Below, in pieces: positions 11,812 through 22,476 of a stretch of DNA of 64,000 nucleotides; positions within the stretch are counted from its first letter, which is position 1; every line of letters begins with the position of its first letter. The DNA is from Allacma fusca (Eukaryota > Arthropoda > Collembola > Symphypleona > Sminthuridae). Both the position numbers and the translations under genes were made by a program. The DNA is taken from the NCBI GenBank assembly GCA_947179485.1, contig OX359250.1, positions 10,725,575 through 10,789,574 of the forward strand, given 5' to 3'. The notes under the pieces are model-generated. The model ran no database searches and was not told where the DNA came from. It was given only the letters and a program-made list of their open reading frames with translations.

Positions 11812-13100
11812 TTCATCAGGAAAAAATATTGTTATTTGTATTTAAACAGAGATTAATGCCCTGACGTCCATGGGAAATACAAGTAAATTAGAAGTTACTC
11901 CAATCATAATTATTTCCTACCCATCCACAATATATTCCTTCGAGTGCCTTGGTAAGGCTGTGGCTTTTGTCAGCGTTGGTGAAGCCCTGTATTAATATAA
12001 CAGGAGAATCAACTAATTCCCTCCAGTCAAATTAAATACCTTCCACAAATATAATATCCACTAAAATCTAACCGAAAATCCTCGTAAGAAAATCATCATC
12101 ATATATATTTGAGATTAGGAATGTAAATCCGTGAAAGCCTTCATGGAATAATGTTTTAGACCTATGTACTTGTCACTGTTCTACTTAATCCTACATTTCT
12201 AATGTCATAATTCTATTCCCGTAAAAAAATCTCGCCTTGTTATCAGCCCAGGAGACATTTTGAAAACTCTGGTCTCATTAAGTAAACACTAATAATTATA
12301 CACGAAGAAATTATTAATCCATTTAATTTAATTTGGATACCCTTGTTTTTTACAACGGCTTTTTTTACTATTAATCTTACAGTACCCCAGTCACTTCTAC
12401 CCCTAACAGAAGAATGTTGACCACTGCCTTTCTCACCGGGTCTGTCGGAATGCATTGAGTTGAAGCCCTTGCGTGTAGCTTTGCGAGGGAAATAGTTTGG
12501 GTATCTTTAACTATACAAGTACTAGGTGTGGAGCACGGCAGTACTTGGAAAGGCGTGGTTAAGGTGGGAATGTTCTCCTGCAACTGCTGCCTTCACAAGC
12601 CAATAACATGGAGAAGGCGCGTAGATTGTGATACTTGCTCTTTGTTGCTCTCCACTCGTGTGTCTTTCCCTTCACGAGGGAAATGTTCATTCATCTTCCA
12701 ATTCTTTGTCTACAACTATTTACGGGGAATCTTCACTTCCCGTCTGACTTCGGACCTTATCGCTCTGTAAACTTTGCCCTAGTCCCTTTGCTCTGTCTGT
12801 TCTTAATATTTTAGTACTCTTACATTTCTACTCCACGTCTGGTTTCAAAGGAATTAAAGCTGATTTAACTGTGATTAAAATTGTAACTTGTGCGATTGTT
12901 AAATATTAATAAGTCAAAGTGTTAGCTTCCAAATTCATTTTTTTGCAAAATAAATCTTATATTTAAGTTTGGTGATACACTGTTGTGATTATTAGATTTC
13001 TAAAGTTTACAAATACTCGGGAAGGAATTTTGAAGGGGTTTACTGCACTTTTGTAAGGACTGGGAGGATTTCAAAGCCGGGATTGAATTACACGGTGACA
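11812..13100. other. Region upstream of CDC6
   Basis: No firm coding exon. Overlapping 60-80-codon frames at 12243-12583 (-) and 12528-12770 (+) lie in somewhat less AT-rich DNA and have no recognisable product. The CDC6 promoter should lie at the 3' end of this stretch. I saw no clear TATA box or E2F site. Confidence 0.35.
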
Positions 13101-14841
13101 ATGGGACTTCAACTCCGAAGTGCTGATAGAGCTCAAGGAAAGATAACAGATTCATTTAAGGAAACCAAAACTGTGAAGGAAGAGAAACGACGGAATGAGA
13201 AGGTCGGCTCAAAGAGGTCAAGTACATCGGACGATGAGAATGTGAATGGTGCTGGGGCTGGGTCGAGCAAGGCGGATGAGAGTGAATATATCCGAGCGAA
13301 AAGAGCTCTTCATTTGTCAACACCGGTCAGCCTGCCTTGTAGAGAGAGTCAAGTCGAGGAATTGCATGGGTTCGTCAAGACTCACCTTTTGACGGGTAAT
13401 GCGGGGAGTGTGTATATTTCTGGTGCCCCGGGGACAGGAAAAACGGCCGTGGTTCAGCATGTGCTCCAAAGACTGAGTCATCCCGAGTCGGAGGAGGGGA
13501 AGGACTTGAAGAAATTAAAATTCTTGTCGGTATTTATTAATTGTATGAATGTTCATGGCCCGTCCGCGATATACAACGAAATTTATAGGCAACTTCACAT
13601 CACTTCAAAGACTGGAGATGTAACGGACCGGATTAAGAATCGTATTGTTTCTAAGACTGCTAGACCAATGTAGGTATTATTTTTTGGAGGGTGATGGGGA
13701 GTGAGTTTTAAATTGAAGGTTACTTGTGGTTATGTTCAAGGGTTGTAATTACTATGTTTGGGTTGAATTACAGTGTGATAGTACTGGACGAAATGGATCA
13801 ACTATTAAGTGGATCTAAAGAGACTTTGTACAGAATTTTCGAATGGGCGAAGTTACCGGGCTCTAAATTAGTTTTGATTGGGATCGCAAATTCCTTGGAT
13901 CTCACCATTCGTCACCTACCTTTGCTGACCTCATCACCGAGACTGGCCTCACCAAAACCACGAACTCCAAGAGGAAAGGCCGGCCATGTTGTACCAACTA
14001 GTTCCCCAAATGTTTGTAAGTTAATGCAGTTCCCGCCGTATGATAGAAGTGCAATCGAAACTATCCTGGAAACTCGAATGATCGAGGTGGGGAAGAATAT
14101 TTTCGAACCAAGTGCTGTGAAATTTGTCGCTGCCAAAGTTGCTGCTACTACTGGTGATATGAGGAAGGCTCTTAATGCTTGTCAAATGGCTCTTGATACC
14201 AGTGAGAGGGCTCAGCGTCCGATTCTTAAAGCTACTGCAGACGATGGTGAGATACTTTGGTTTTGAAAGTTCCCTGTACTGATTTTTTGATTACGCTTGT
14301 GGCCAAGTTACAATTGTATGTGGGATTATAATTTGTGAAAAGTGGTTCTATATACATCAGATTTATTTGACGTATTCTTGTAGGTTTTAATTCGTCAAGT
14401 CCGAAAAAAGGTTGTCATCACGACGATAAAATAGGAGTTGCAGCTATTTCCAAAGTTCTTGGGCCACAAAAGGATGACGGAATTTTACCTCTTCAGCAAA
14501 AAATACTACTAGCTACTTTACTCAAAATTAATAAAGAGGCACCAAATAGTATAGCCTTCCCAAATGACGGTGTAACATCAGCTATCCCTACTGCTTCATT
14601 CTACGAAGCATACCGCAAAGTATGTACCGATAAGGGATTTTCTTGGATTGATCGGGGTGAATTGTCCTCAATCTGTGGTTTGCTCGAAGATCGCTGTCTT
14701 ATTCAAGTGACGGAGTCAACTGCCACATCTAAGAAGAAGTTGAACAGTACCAAAACAAGTAAAGGCGGAATACTTTTCCAGCCTGACGCTGTGACTAAAA
14801 TGTTAAGAAATGATCCAGTTGTTGAATCGATTGTTGGATGA
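13101..14841 (+). CDS. CDC6: Cell division control protein 6 (replication licensing ATPase)
   Basis: Three exons, 13101-13669, 13774-14246 and 14384-14841, with phases 2 and 1 at the junctions, give 499 residues (human 560). CDC6 binds ORC at origins and loads MCM2-7 with Cdt1. Visible motifs are Walker A (VYISGAPGTGKTAVV, about residues 110-125), a FINCMNVHGPSAIYNEI segment, Walker B and sensor segments (IVIVLDEMDQLL, then LVLIGIANSLDLT) and QFPPYDRSAIETIL. A C-terminal winged-helix region follows (FYEAYRKVC, RGELSSICGLLEDRCLIQV). These match CDC6 rather than ORC1. The N-terminus holds a PIP-box-like QGKITDSF at residues 12-19 with Lys four residues later. An insertion of about 25 residues rich in SP/TP follows LPLL in the AAA+ domain. 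The ATG at 13101 is the first Met of the open frame; the frame opens upstream only at a non-AUG codon. The intron-1 donor is GTAGGT. Confidence 0.93.
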
Positions 14842-15335
14842 TAAGTCTATGCCAATTGGTTTAAATTAGTTATAATTCTTGAACTACTCAATAATGGGAA
14901 ACCACTTTAATTTAATGTTGCATTAGAAAACGTAAATATTCTTTCAAATACTATGCCTGAGAATTTTTATGGTTCTAGTACTAGTATTCTTATTTATTCT
15001 AACATCTGTAATAATAATTGTTGATGTTTATCAGGCATACATAATTCCGACGATAAGTTTGAAGAGCTTATAAAGTCTCGATACTACTTCAGTTATTTAA
15101 TTTTTCAGCGCCGGGGTTTATACGGTTACATTTTGGTAATCGTTTGTAGAGCGAAGGCGCGGTTTTTTCACGCGTGCTCTTTGACAGTATTGTGACATTT
15201 CATCACTTAAATGCTTACATGTTTGCTTATTTTTTAATCTTCTATTGTAATGACACTTCTCTGTAGCTTACGGAAATGTTTGTCAATAAAATGATTGTTT
15301 GTGAGACTCAGCAAATTAAACTTGGCTCGCCGTTC
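14842..15335. other. CDC6 3' flank
   Basis: Non-coding sequence. An AATAAA lies at about 15285 on +, which is distant for CDC6. The region also holds the 3' end of the minus-strand peptide gene that follows. Confidence 0.4.
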
Positions 15336-15711
15336 TCAGGATTTTATTACAAGGTCGTCTGACTTCAACAGAATTTTATCGGTTTTGAGAGTTTCCACGA
15401 CCTGTCCCTTTGTTATTTGGATCAGGAAGCAAGGTCTACCTTTCCAGCCACATCCTCCCCATTTGGTTATATTTACCGTTGGTATGTCTTTTTCGACGGA
15501 AGCTTCCTCTGCAGACCCTTCCTCAGCAGTGGCTAAGGTTGTGATGCAGCATAGTGTTCCCACCATCAGCAAAGCGAACAGAATCTACACATGCAAAAGC
15601 CCGACGTTTTGAGTTTACTCATACGCATTACCGTTTCACTAAACCGAACTCAACGTGCTACAAATGCTTAGGTAGGTTAAAAATTTGAAAAGTTTTTACC
15701 TTAACTTTCAT
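15336..15711 (-). CDS. Small secreted peptide, two exons
   Basis: Exon 1 (15700-15711) encodes only MKVK before a GTAAAAAC donor. Exon 2 (15336-15584) follows TGTGTAG in phase 0. The 86-residue product starts with a clear signal peptide (MKVKILFALLMVGTLCCITT, then LATA). The acidic segment after it (EEGSAEEASVEKD) leads to an N-glycosylation sequon (NIT) and WGGCGWKGRPCF, with two Cys that could form a small disulfide loop. A TATA box lies 93 bases upstream of the ATG on the same strand. No family was recognised. The role is inferred only as secreted. Confidence 0.65.
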
Positions 15712-15803
15712 GTTGACTCCCAGCAAACACTCAAATACTCCCAAAAAATTGAATTGCCCTCACTCCTATTGGAACATCTTCATAGAATTGTTTACGATTG
15801 CTG

Positions 15804-15812
15804 TTTTATATA
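15804..15812 (-). promoter_or_regulatory. TATA box for the minus-strand secreted peptide
   Basis: TATATAAAA on the minus strand. With initiation about 30 bases downstream it would give a 5' UTR of about 60 bases before the ATG at 15711, which is consistent. Confidence 0.6.
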
Positions 15813-16311
15813 GCGACGCAATGTTTTCGATAAACTTTAGTCGTTAAATATTCATTAACTTTCTGAGATAAAATTTTGTTTCTGTCCAATGCCATGTTGT
15901 TATCTTTGCTGCGTGACTAACCTTTGAACCTTATGTCTTTTCAACCATGATTTTAGAGGATTTGTACAACATCAACAGTGAACAATAATAATAGGTTGTA
16001 ATTATCCCTAAGTATCATTTTTGGAAATTTTGTCGTTCAACTTTCGACGCTTATGAATCATCTCACGAATACAGATGACCTTAGAAGCAACCAGGTATAA
16101 TGAGCAATCTAAACATGAACTTTCGTTTTAAAATAAAAAACTTCCATCACGATTTAATAAAATAGAAAGTAAACAACGTTGAATAATAATTTAAATAATA
16201 ATCATGTTGTACATAAGTTGTTTGTATCCCCCTGAATGCAAGTAAAGGTAACATTTGTGTGCGTTACTCCAGATTGAATACTTTCAAGGACAAGGAGGAA
16301 GATGTATGTAG

Positions 16312-16652
16312 CTAACGCACAGTATGCATAAAACGCGTAGCATTCCCATTGGCAATTCCCGTGAGACCTGTAGGTACTATAACTAAGAATCGCCCTGGAC
16401 AGTCCCAGGGGTACCATCGCTGGACGAAACTGTCGTCCTCGTCTCTCTCAACCCCAAGTAATCCCCATGCTGTATTGACGTAGACAAACCCGGTACTCAA
16501 AAGCACCAGCAATAGGACAGTAACTGGAAACCGTGTCTGGAAACGTAAAATGAGAGTGGAAATTCAAGTTTTAGCAGTTTATTAAATGTTCATGGGTCTG
16601 AATAAGTAGTAAAAATGGTTACCAAAATGTTACGCGTAAGTACCAAAGACAT
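16312..16652 (-). CDS. Putative small secreted protein, two exons
   Basis: A 9-base first coding exon (16644-16652, encoding MSL) with donor GTACTT would join in phase 0 to 16312-16536 after a TTTCCAG acceptor. The 77-residue product has a strong signal peptide (TRFPVTVLLLVLLSTGFVYV). A Trp/acidic segment follows (RDEDDSFVQRWYPWDCPG), and a sequon (NAT) lies near the C-terminus. The gene shape (micro first exon, phase-0 intron inside the signal peptide) matches the peptide genes at 15.3 and 20.7 kb. No good TATA box was seen. The 3' end could instead splice at a GT after LVIVPT, so the last 18 residues are uncertain. Confidence 0.42.
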
Positions 16653-17495
16653 GCTTTTATTGCCCAATAAGTGTGAGAATCCACAGCAATATAAAAAGAA
16701 CGAGTGTAGTTGTGCTATTTCCAATGAAACTCACACTTATGTAGAATCAAAGTTACACACTTCCGTCCGAAAATCTCCCCTTCTTGGAACTAGCACCTCA
16801 TACGGTAAAGTACATCTTATACTATATATAAACGAAAAGCGATGATACAAATGTTCCATTAACATTACCATCTCCGCTTTCAACTCAGAGTTTATAAATT
16901 AACTCTGTCATGGAAAAATATATTGAAGGTTTTATGCATGTATTTCAAGGTAATGCTTGCTTGGTAAAGTTTAGAGAACAAACTATGACTATGACTACTA
17001 AGGGTGGCTTCTGATGCGGAAATAAAATTTCAATGATCGCATTAATTGTAACATAAACAAGTTCAATAGAAAGTATTAAAAGGGAAGTTTCCGGGAGCTT
17101 TTTTTCTCCTATAGAAGTCTCTTGTTACCTTAAATTGTCTTAAAGATTTGCAGGTACTTTACGTTTCCGGGAAAAATGTTCTACTGTAATTATATGTACT
17201 TTAATTGAATTCCACACTATGTATGAAAATCTTCTCTCTTGCCTACTCTTACCATTTAGATTCTCATACAGGGATTAAAATCCAAGTATATTTCTATTTA
17301 ATTCGTGCTGATGAATTTGCAGTATAATTAAAAAATGACAAAGTTGGGTCATAGCGTATCTGTAGATATGTACACATATTTGGAAACTCTTGAGCGAGAA
17401 TGATTTTTATGCAACAATTGGCTTGCAAGTTTCAAACACTTGTGTACTTCCTTTTTGTTGGTATTGTTGGAAGCTTCCATATTTTTTTTTGTCAG
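16653..17495. other. Intergenic spacer
   Basis: No supported gene. The open frame at 16615-16845 (+) is antisense to the first exon and upstream region of the minus-strand peptide gene, and I treat it as a shadow. Confidence 0.35.
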
Positions 17496-17626
17496 TTTGG
17501 AGCAAGCAGAAGAGTTTACTTTTACATTCCTATTTTTACATTTATATGAGAATCAATAAAATGTTAGCAGATCTAATTCAGCCTGTTCCCCGAATCGACG
17601 TCAGGAAAGAAAGCCCCAAAAGTATA
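17496..17626 (+). CDS. Candidate internal exon (unrecognised)
   Basis: A long pyrimidine tract and GTCAG acceptor precede an open frame of 43 codons ending at a strong GTAAGT donor in phase 0. The product includes MLADLIQPVPRIDVRKESPK. It may belong to the same gene as the exons at 17878-19633, but its phase does not fit the next candidate directly. Confidence 0.3.
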
Positions 17627-17877
17627 GTAAGTATGAGAAGAATTTGTACATATGTAGATATAAATATATACCTATACATGTGTACAATGTACGTATGTAC
17701 GATGTACATATATGCACAATATGTTTGTAACAAGTGCTCTTGACGAAAGAGACAGATAGGAAACGTTGAAAAGAAGAAGCAAGACATTTTCACATCCTTC
17801 TGAAATGGAGTTTTCTTTTTCGAATGGGGTTATATTTTTGACCGTCATGACGAGTTTTTTCCATCAATTTCATTTAG

Positions 17878-18045
17878 CTTTATTATTCGTATTGATTCCG
17901 TCAGCAGTTTGTATGTAGAGAACTATTTTCTGCAATATAAGGAAGTATACTGGCTTGAATTTAATCAGTTGGAGAAAGCCATACATTTTGGGGTCGAGCC
18001 GTCTCCCGAGATTCAATTACTGCTAGGCCACAATGTAGTAATTTA
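17878..18045 (+). CDS. Candidate exon (unrecognised)
   Basis: After a CATTTAG acceptor a frame stays open for 55 codons, with normal amino-acid composition (IIRIDSVSSLYVENYFLQYK, then EVYWLEFNQLEKAIHFGVEP). It ends either at a GTAGTA donor after 18034 (phase 0) or at the stop at 18043-18045. It requires two bases from an upstream exon. The family is unknown. Confidence 0.35.
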
Positions 18046-18905
18046 ATGAAGAGAATTGATACAAGTATTCTAATCAATGGGAAATGCTTTGTTTGAATCT
18101 CTGTGAAGATGGAAATAAAGTGTTGAAGAGGAATATCAGGTTAAATTAGGTAGAAATAGGCAGGAAAATCACCCGCAGGGTATTGACGTAAACAAGCATT
18201 CCATTGGAGCTTATAGTTATAAGCATTTCTTCCTGATACCACACATACACACGGCTGTAAAATTATTTTTTTTACATATGAGACCCGTTGATACAGTTTA
18301 GATGTATTGGCAATTGTTCTAAGGGTACTTGAGCGTCCTAATATCGAATAAAATTTTCAAACTTTGAAGTACATACAAATCCACACACACACTTTATGCT
18401 CTCAGTTTGGGCCCAGCACGTGTACGTCCCTTCCGAACCCAATAACTGAGTATCAAGTTTCTGAGGACTCATCCGGAAGGAGTAAGGGGCTGTTTCATTT
18501 TATTGTTTTATTATGTATTTCCGCAGTGCTCGAACTTAAATGCTAACAAAATGTTTCACGAAAACGTTGCACTGTGTTTGTTGGGACTACGTCAATGCAG
18601 GACTCAAATTGTTCCAAACCAAGGTTCTATAAAAAAATCTATAGCTATGGTACATGCATAGGTAAATATTTGCTTCCATAGGAAATTTCCGGATGGACAA
18701 TCGCTGGAAATGTAAAGTCCTTACAGACGAGTTCAGTAATCACACTACTGGAAAGGAGAGTACAGATTTTGACCACAATATTTTTGCAAGAGTTATTTCG
18801 TTACACTCTAATGAGTTCATTTTTTATGGGCCCCGTTTTTTAAAATTTTAACAAGGTAATTACTAGAGAGAATTGAATTAGTGCTTTGTAATATATTTTT
18901 GTTTT

Positions 18906-19633
18906 GTGCTACTCTTCATAAAAAAATACTACTGTCAGCAATGTAATATTACTTGGAATGCGGTCTCCAGTCTTGTTAAATATGGAAAGAATGTGGCGGT
19001 TATGGAACGTTCTGATTATAATCAACTGGGATTCCTGTCTTATTGCTGCCTGATAGCGTGTACCTGGCTCGTGCATCCAATTAGAGTATTCTCCAAAATA
19101 TTCATTCTTCTTGTACCTATACGATACTTAAAGAAAATCAATATAATATTGTTTTTGAAGAAGTTCACATTGTGGGACGTACCTGTAGACCCACAAGATG
19201 ATTATGAAGCTTTCACCGCTAGATTTTGGTACGCTTTCACCATGAAATCTGCAAACCAGCTTGTGCCCTTTGAGAGTCTAAAAGTGATTCACCTTTGATA
19301 TTCCTTTCATGGTTTCTGGACAGATTTTAATTAAAGTCGACTCAATAACTATCATCGTCAAGGGAATAAGAGGGACAGGCAAAAGGCACTCCGAGTGAAG
19401 ACGATGTACCTATACGTCAGACTTTGTAGATTCATTGGGAATCGCTTGAATTCCTTAATCCCATCCTTCCCTTGATTCCCGTCTGTGCTCAACAGGCAAT
19501 GGGCGAAAAGGATTTGGGAGAACCGAGACATTTACGAACTACCGGTATTACTTATGAAGGAAAACTAGCTGAAGATAGAGACTTGGCCTCAGATGTCAAT
19601 AACGGGCACAAATGGCAGTACTTGTATCTGTAG
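18906..19633 (+). CDS. Unrecognised gene, 3' exons
   Basis: The terminal exon 19496-19633 (acceptor CTCAACAG, phase 0) encodes 45 residues (AMGEKDLGEPRHLRTTGITY ... NNGHKWQYLYL) and then a stop. Its partner upstream ends at 19283 with a GTGATT donor in phase 0, and starts at either 19161 or further back. The whole frame 18906-19298 is open, which is unusual in this AT-rich DNA. It includes hydrophobic segments (LGFLSYCCLIACTWLV, KIFILLVPIRYL) and then FTLWDVPVDPQDDYEAFTAR. That could be one or two membrane segments followed by a soluble tail. I do not recognise the family, and the hydrophobic part may be intron. Confidence 0.4.
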
Positions 19634-20474
19634 ATATTTTGTATCCATAAGTATGGGCAGACAAGAAAATGAAACCAATGCAATGGTGTCTGCTATTTTG
19701 TGATATGAAGCTTAAGCAACAAGTTGTCATTTGAAAGCTACTCATTTCATTGGGTGTAGCCGGTGAAATTGGACATTTTGGAGTCGACGCTCAAATCCTT
19801 CCATTTATAATAATTTTGTTTCTTGTTGCAACACAAGTAACATATACGCACATTATCCAATGGTATGGCTTTAATTGCCGGGCAATTTCCTGAAAATTAA
19901 TTTACACTTGAATGGAGGGGGCTGAGGTAATTTTCTGGAACACAAAGTGTCTGTGTAGTAATAGACTGCCTTTGAAATACAGTTTATAATGTGGATATTG
20001 ACACACTTGCAGGGGCAAAGTCAATATCATGTCCAATTATTTTCTCATTAATGTTCCCATATTTATGTAGATGAAGCAGTGCCATATCCAGTATGTTTTT
20101 AATATCTGGTTATTCCTATGAGAACGAGAACTTGGAATGATAATTTTTATTACAGCTATAATAAATTAATCCTGTGACTGTACTGTATGGACGGGAGGAA
20201 ATTTTCGTCTTTGAAATGCCCTCAACCACGGTGAAGTTAATTACTACTCGGAATGTTTATGTAATTTGGATTGAGACACTCCCATTACGGACTAAAATAT
20301 CCAAATGGTCACGTTGATTTATCAAATTCTTTGAACTTCATATAAGGAAACATTAGTAGGAGATTTTCAATTGTATGAAGCAAGAAAAACAAAATCACTC
20401 GTGTTAATTACCTTAATTACTTGACGTAACCTGGTTAATACAAGCAACAACCGACATTACCCCTGCCCACTGTC
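19634..20474. other. Intergenic spacer
   Basis: No open frame of note. The 3' part is the promoter region of the Gly/Tyr-rich peptide gene. Confidence 0.4.
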
Positions 20475-20483
20475 TATATAAAA
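20475..20483 (+). promoter_or_regulatory. TATA box of the Gly/Tyr-rich peptide gene
   Basis: TATATAAAA, with a TCAG initiator-like element about 40 bases downstream (near 20515), and 174 bases before the ATG at 20657. Confidence 0.6.
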
Positions 20484-20656
20484 TGGTCCCTGAGGATTTT
20501 TAAGTAGTTGTGGATCAGGCTAGTCTCTGTCGGCGTCTCTCAAATAACCTTTTGTTCACATAAGGGGAATATTTTTGAAAGGAAAGACACTTCATACCGG
20601 AAGAGAAGATCATTTTCTGGGCTCATTTGTGTGTTATTTGTCGTAAATAAAGGAAC

Positions 20657-21185
20657 ATGAAGCTTCTTGCAGTATGTTTCACTCTTACCCCTCTATTTTC
20701 TATTTGTTGTTCCAGCTTACAAGTTATGAGCTTAGAAATAATTACCAAAGTCTCGTTTCTAGTCATTGAGTCACTCGCATGATTAGTATTTCTTACAATT
20801 CAAACTCATAGGTTTTGAATAATCGGTAATAAATAATGTGCTTTCATCTATCACAATAATAATAATTTTACAGTTCGCACTTCTTCTGGCCTTCGCTGTG
20901 ATGGTCTGGGCGGACAATTTCGAGGAACATGCTGAAGAGGGACGATCTTTGGACGGGAATCATGTAGAGAATACAAGACAAGGTCGCCATTGGTGGCGTA
21001 GACCTTACTATGTGAGACAAGAAATTAGTATTCTATTCAATTATAAACATTCCAGTGAACAGTTTTGATAAAATATTAGCAATATGTACTTTTGCTAGGG
21101 CTACTACGGATATCCTGGATACTACGGATACGGTGGATATGGAATGTACGGTTATCCCTACTACTACGGAGCCTGGGGCAAATAA
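20657..21185 (+). CDS. Secreted Gly/Tyr-rich cationic peptide, three exons
   Basis: Exons 20657-20671, 20874-21011 and 21099-21185, all in phase 0, encode 79 residues. A signal peptide (MKLLAFALLLAFAVMVWA) is followed by an acidic pro-like segment (DNFEEHAEEGRSLD). An RQGR site (RxxR, furin-like) and a Trp/Arg-rich HWWRRPYY block come next. The tail is Gly/Tyr-rich (GYYGYPGYYGYGGYGMYGYP) and ends GAWGK. The acidic pro region, processing site and cationic Gly-rich tail resemble arthropod antimicrobial peptides. A Tyr/Gly-rich tail also suits cuticle or adhesive proteins, and the sequence alone does not decide. The stop codon overlaps AATAAA, and another AATAAA lies at 21310. Confidence 0.75.
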
Positions 21186-21309
21186 ATCTGGTTGAAAATT
21201 TCATGTCCAGATTCATTATTCAACCACAACGTTGGCCTTCCTTTGATTTTCTATTCTGGAATTATTACAATGATTAGTATTTCAATAATAATTATTCCAA
21301 CATTACTTT

Positions 21310-21315
21310 AATAAA
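21310..21315 (+). terminator. Polyadenylation signal
   Basis: AATAAA 125 bases after the stop of the Gly/Tyr-rich peptide gene, followed by an AT-rich run. Confidence 0.5.
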
Positions 21316-21893
21316 ATTATTATTATTAATAATTGGTATTGAAAATTCAACTCGCAGCCACTGCTTGTATACAAAAAACAAGATTGCATTAGAATTAGGC
21401 AGTTTCCTCATTTTGCTTTTTTTTTTCCTTTCCTGGAATGAAGTTCGCGTAATTAAGTTTTCAAATTACAATGACTTTCGTTAGGAAATAAATCTGATGC
21501 AAATAATCTTCCAGAGTTTGTCTCCATTAATTATTATTTCTAGTGACTGTAGAAGTGAATTTACTGTGGAGAAATCACTGGAGCATATACAGGAACGAAG
21601 AAAGGGAAAGTAGATAAGTCGTGGGATTATGTCCATATTTAAATACATACAGCTATGTTTACATGGGGAGAAGCGTACAAGTCATACTAATACTAAATGT
21701 TGTGCTATATTACTTGCAGTGTCACATATGCATTGTGATGATTGTAGAGCACAAGTTTGGAGGATTTTTGTGCCTTGAAGGGTGTAACCAGATCTTGGCG
21801 TTTTCTAGGGGGTATCCCAATAATAATTAGGAGATAGCAGTACTTACAAGTAACTCAAGAGGTTCGGGATATGTATACATAGATAATATGCAC

Positions 21894-22154
21894 TTAGGAC
21901 TGGTGCAGTTGGGACAGACCCGAGCGTGTGTTGGTTGTTGAAATGTTTGACACGAAGTATAATAATGTAATAAGTGGAACTTGAAGCGTAAGAAGGGAGC
22001 CTAAGTTGTTCCCTAAGACAAGTTTTGTTTTGTTTTGATTAGCATATGCTTCTTCTCGTATCCGAATGGCAAGTTCTTCCAGTTTGTTTATTTGTCCAAC
22101 ATAAGTATCCCGTTGAAGGAGCGAGTCAAATTTGAGTCGTCGCATGGAACTCAT
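21894..22154 (-). CDS. Candidate exon with helical, charged product
   Basis: A minus-strand acceptor (GACTTAG) immediately precedes ATG at 22154. The first 50 codons look like a coiled-coil or helical segment (SLLQRDTYVGQINKLEELAI, then RIREEAYANQNKT). The later part is hydrophobic and may be intron or UTR. No adjoining exons were identified. Confidence 0.28.
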   Translation of the reverse strand: MSSMRRLKFDSLLQRDTYVGQINKLEELAIRIREEAYANQNKTKLVLGNNLGSLLTLQVPLITLLYFVSNISTTNTRSGLSQLHQS

Positions 22155-22428
22155 CTAAGTCTTGTTGTTTCTTAGGGAAAAAAAATCTTCCCTCTCTAAC
22201 TTGATGGGGCAATGAAACCCATGCATGTAGTGGTGTACTAAATGTAGTAAAAATGGTTTGCATGAAGTGAATGGAAGTGGAAAACCAGCTAAAAGCACTG
22301 CAATATGAGCTCTTTACACCTCATAGGTTCTGGTCTGACTAATGCTCCTATTGAAGAGCCTTTGGAGCCAAACGCATGACAACCAGTGACAAACCAGTCG
22401 GGTACACCTGGAATCCAGTGAGCATTTA

Positions 22429-22476
22429 GATACGAACCCGGGATTTACTTCCAAGTAGTCGACCGCCGTTGCTCGA
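22429..22476 (-). repeat. tRNA-like fragment (possible SINE relic)
   Basis: On the minus strand an A-box-like element (GAGCAACGGCGG) is followed 26 bases later by a B-box-like GGGTTCGTATC. The spacing is about 8 bases too short for a normal tRNA, so it is not a functional tRNA gene. It may be a degenerate tRNA-derived SINE head. Confidence 0.25.

Noticed and set aside
15295..15612. 105-codon + frame
   Set aside because: Antisense to the secreted-peptide exon, which has a signal peptide, a splice-linked start codon and a TATA box.
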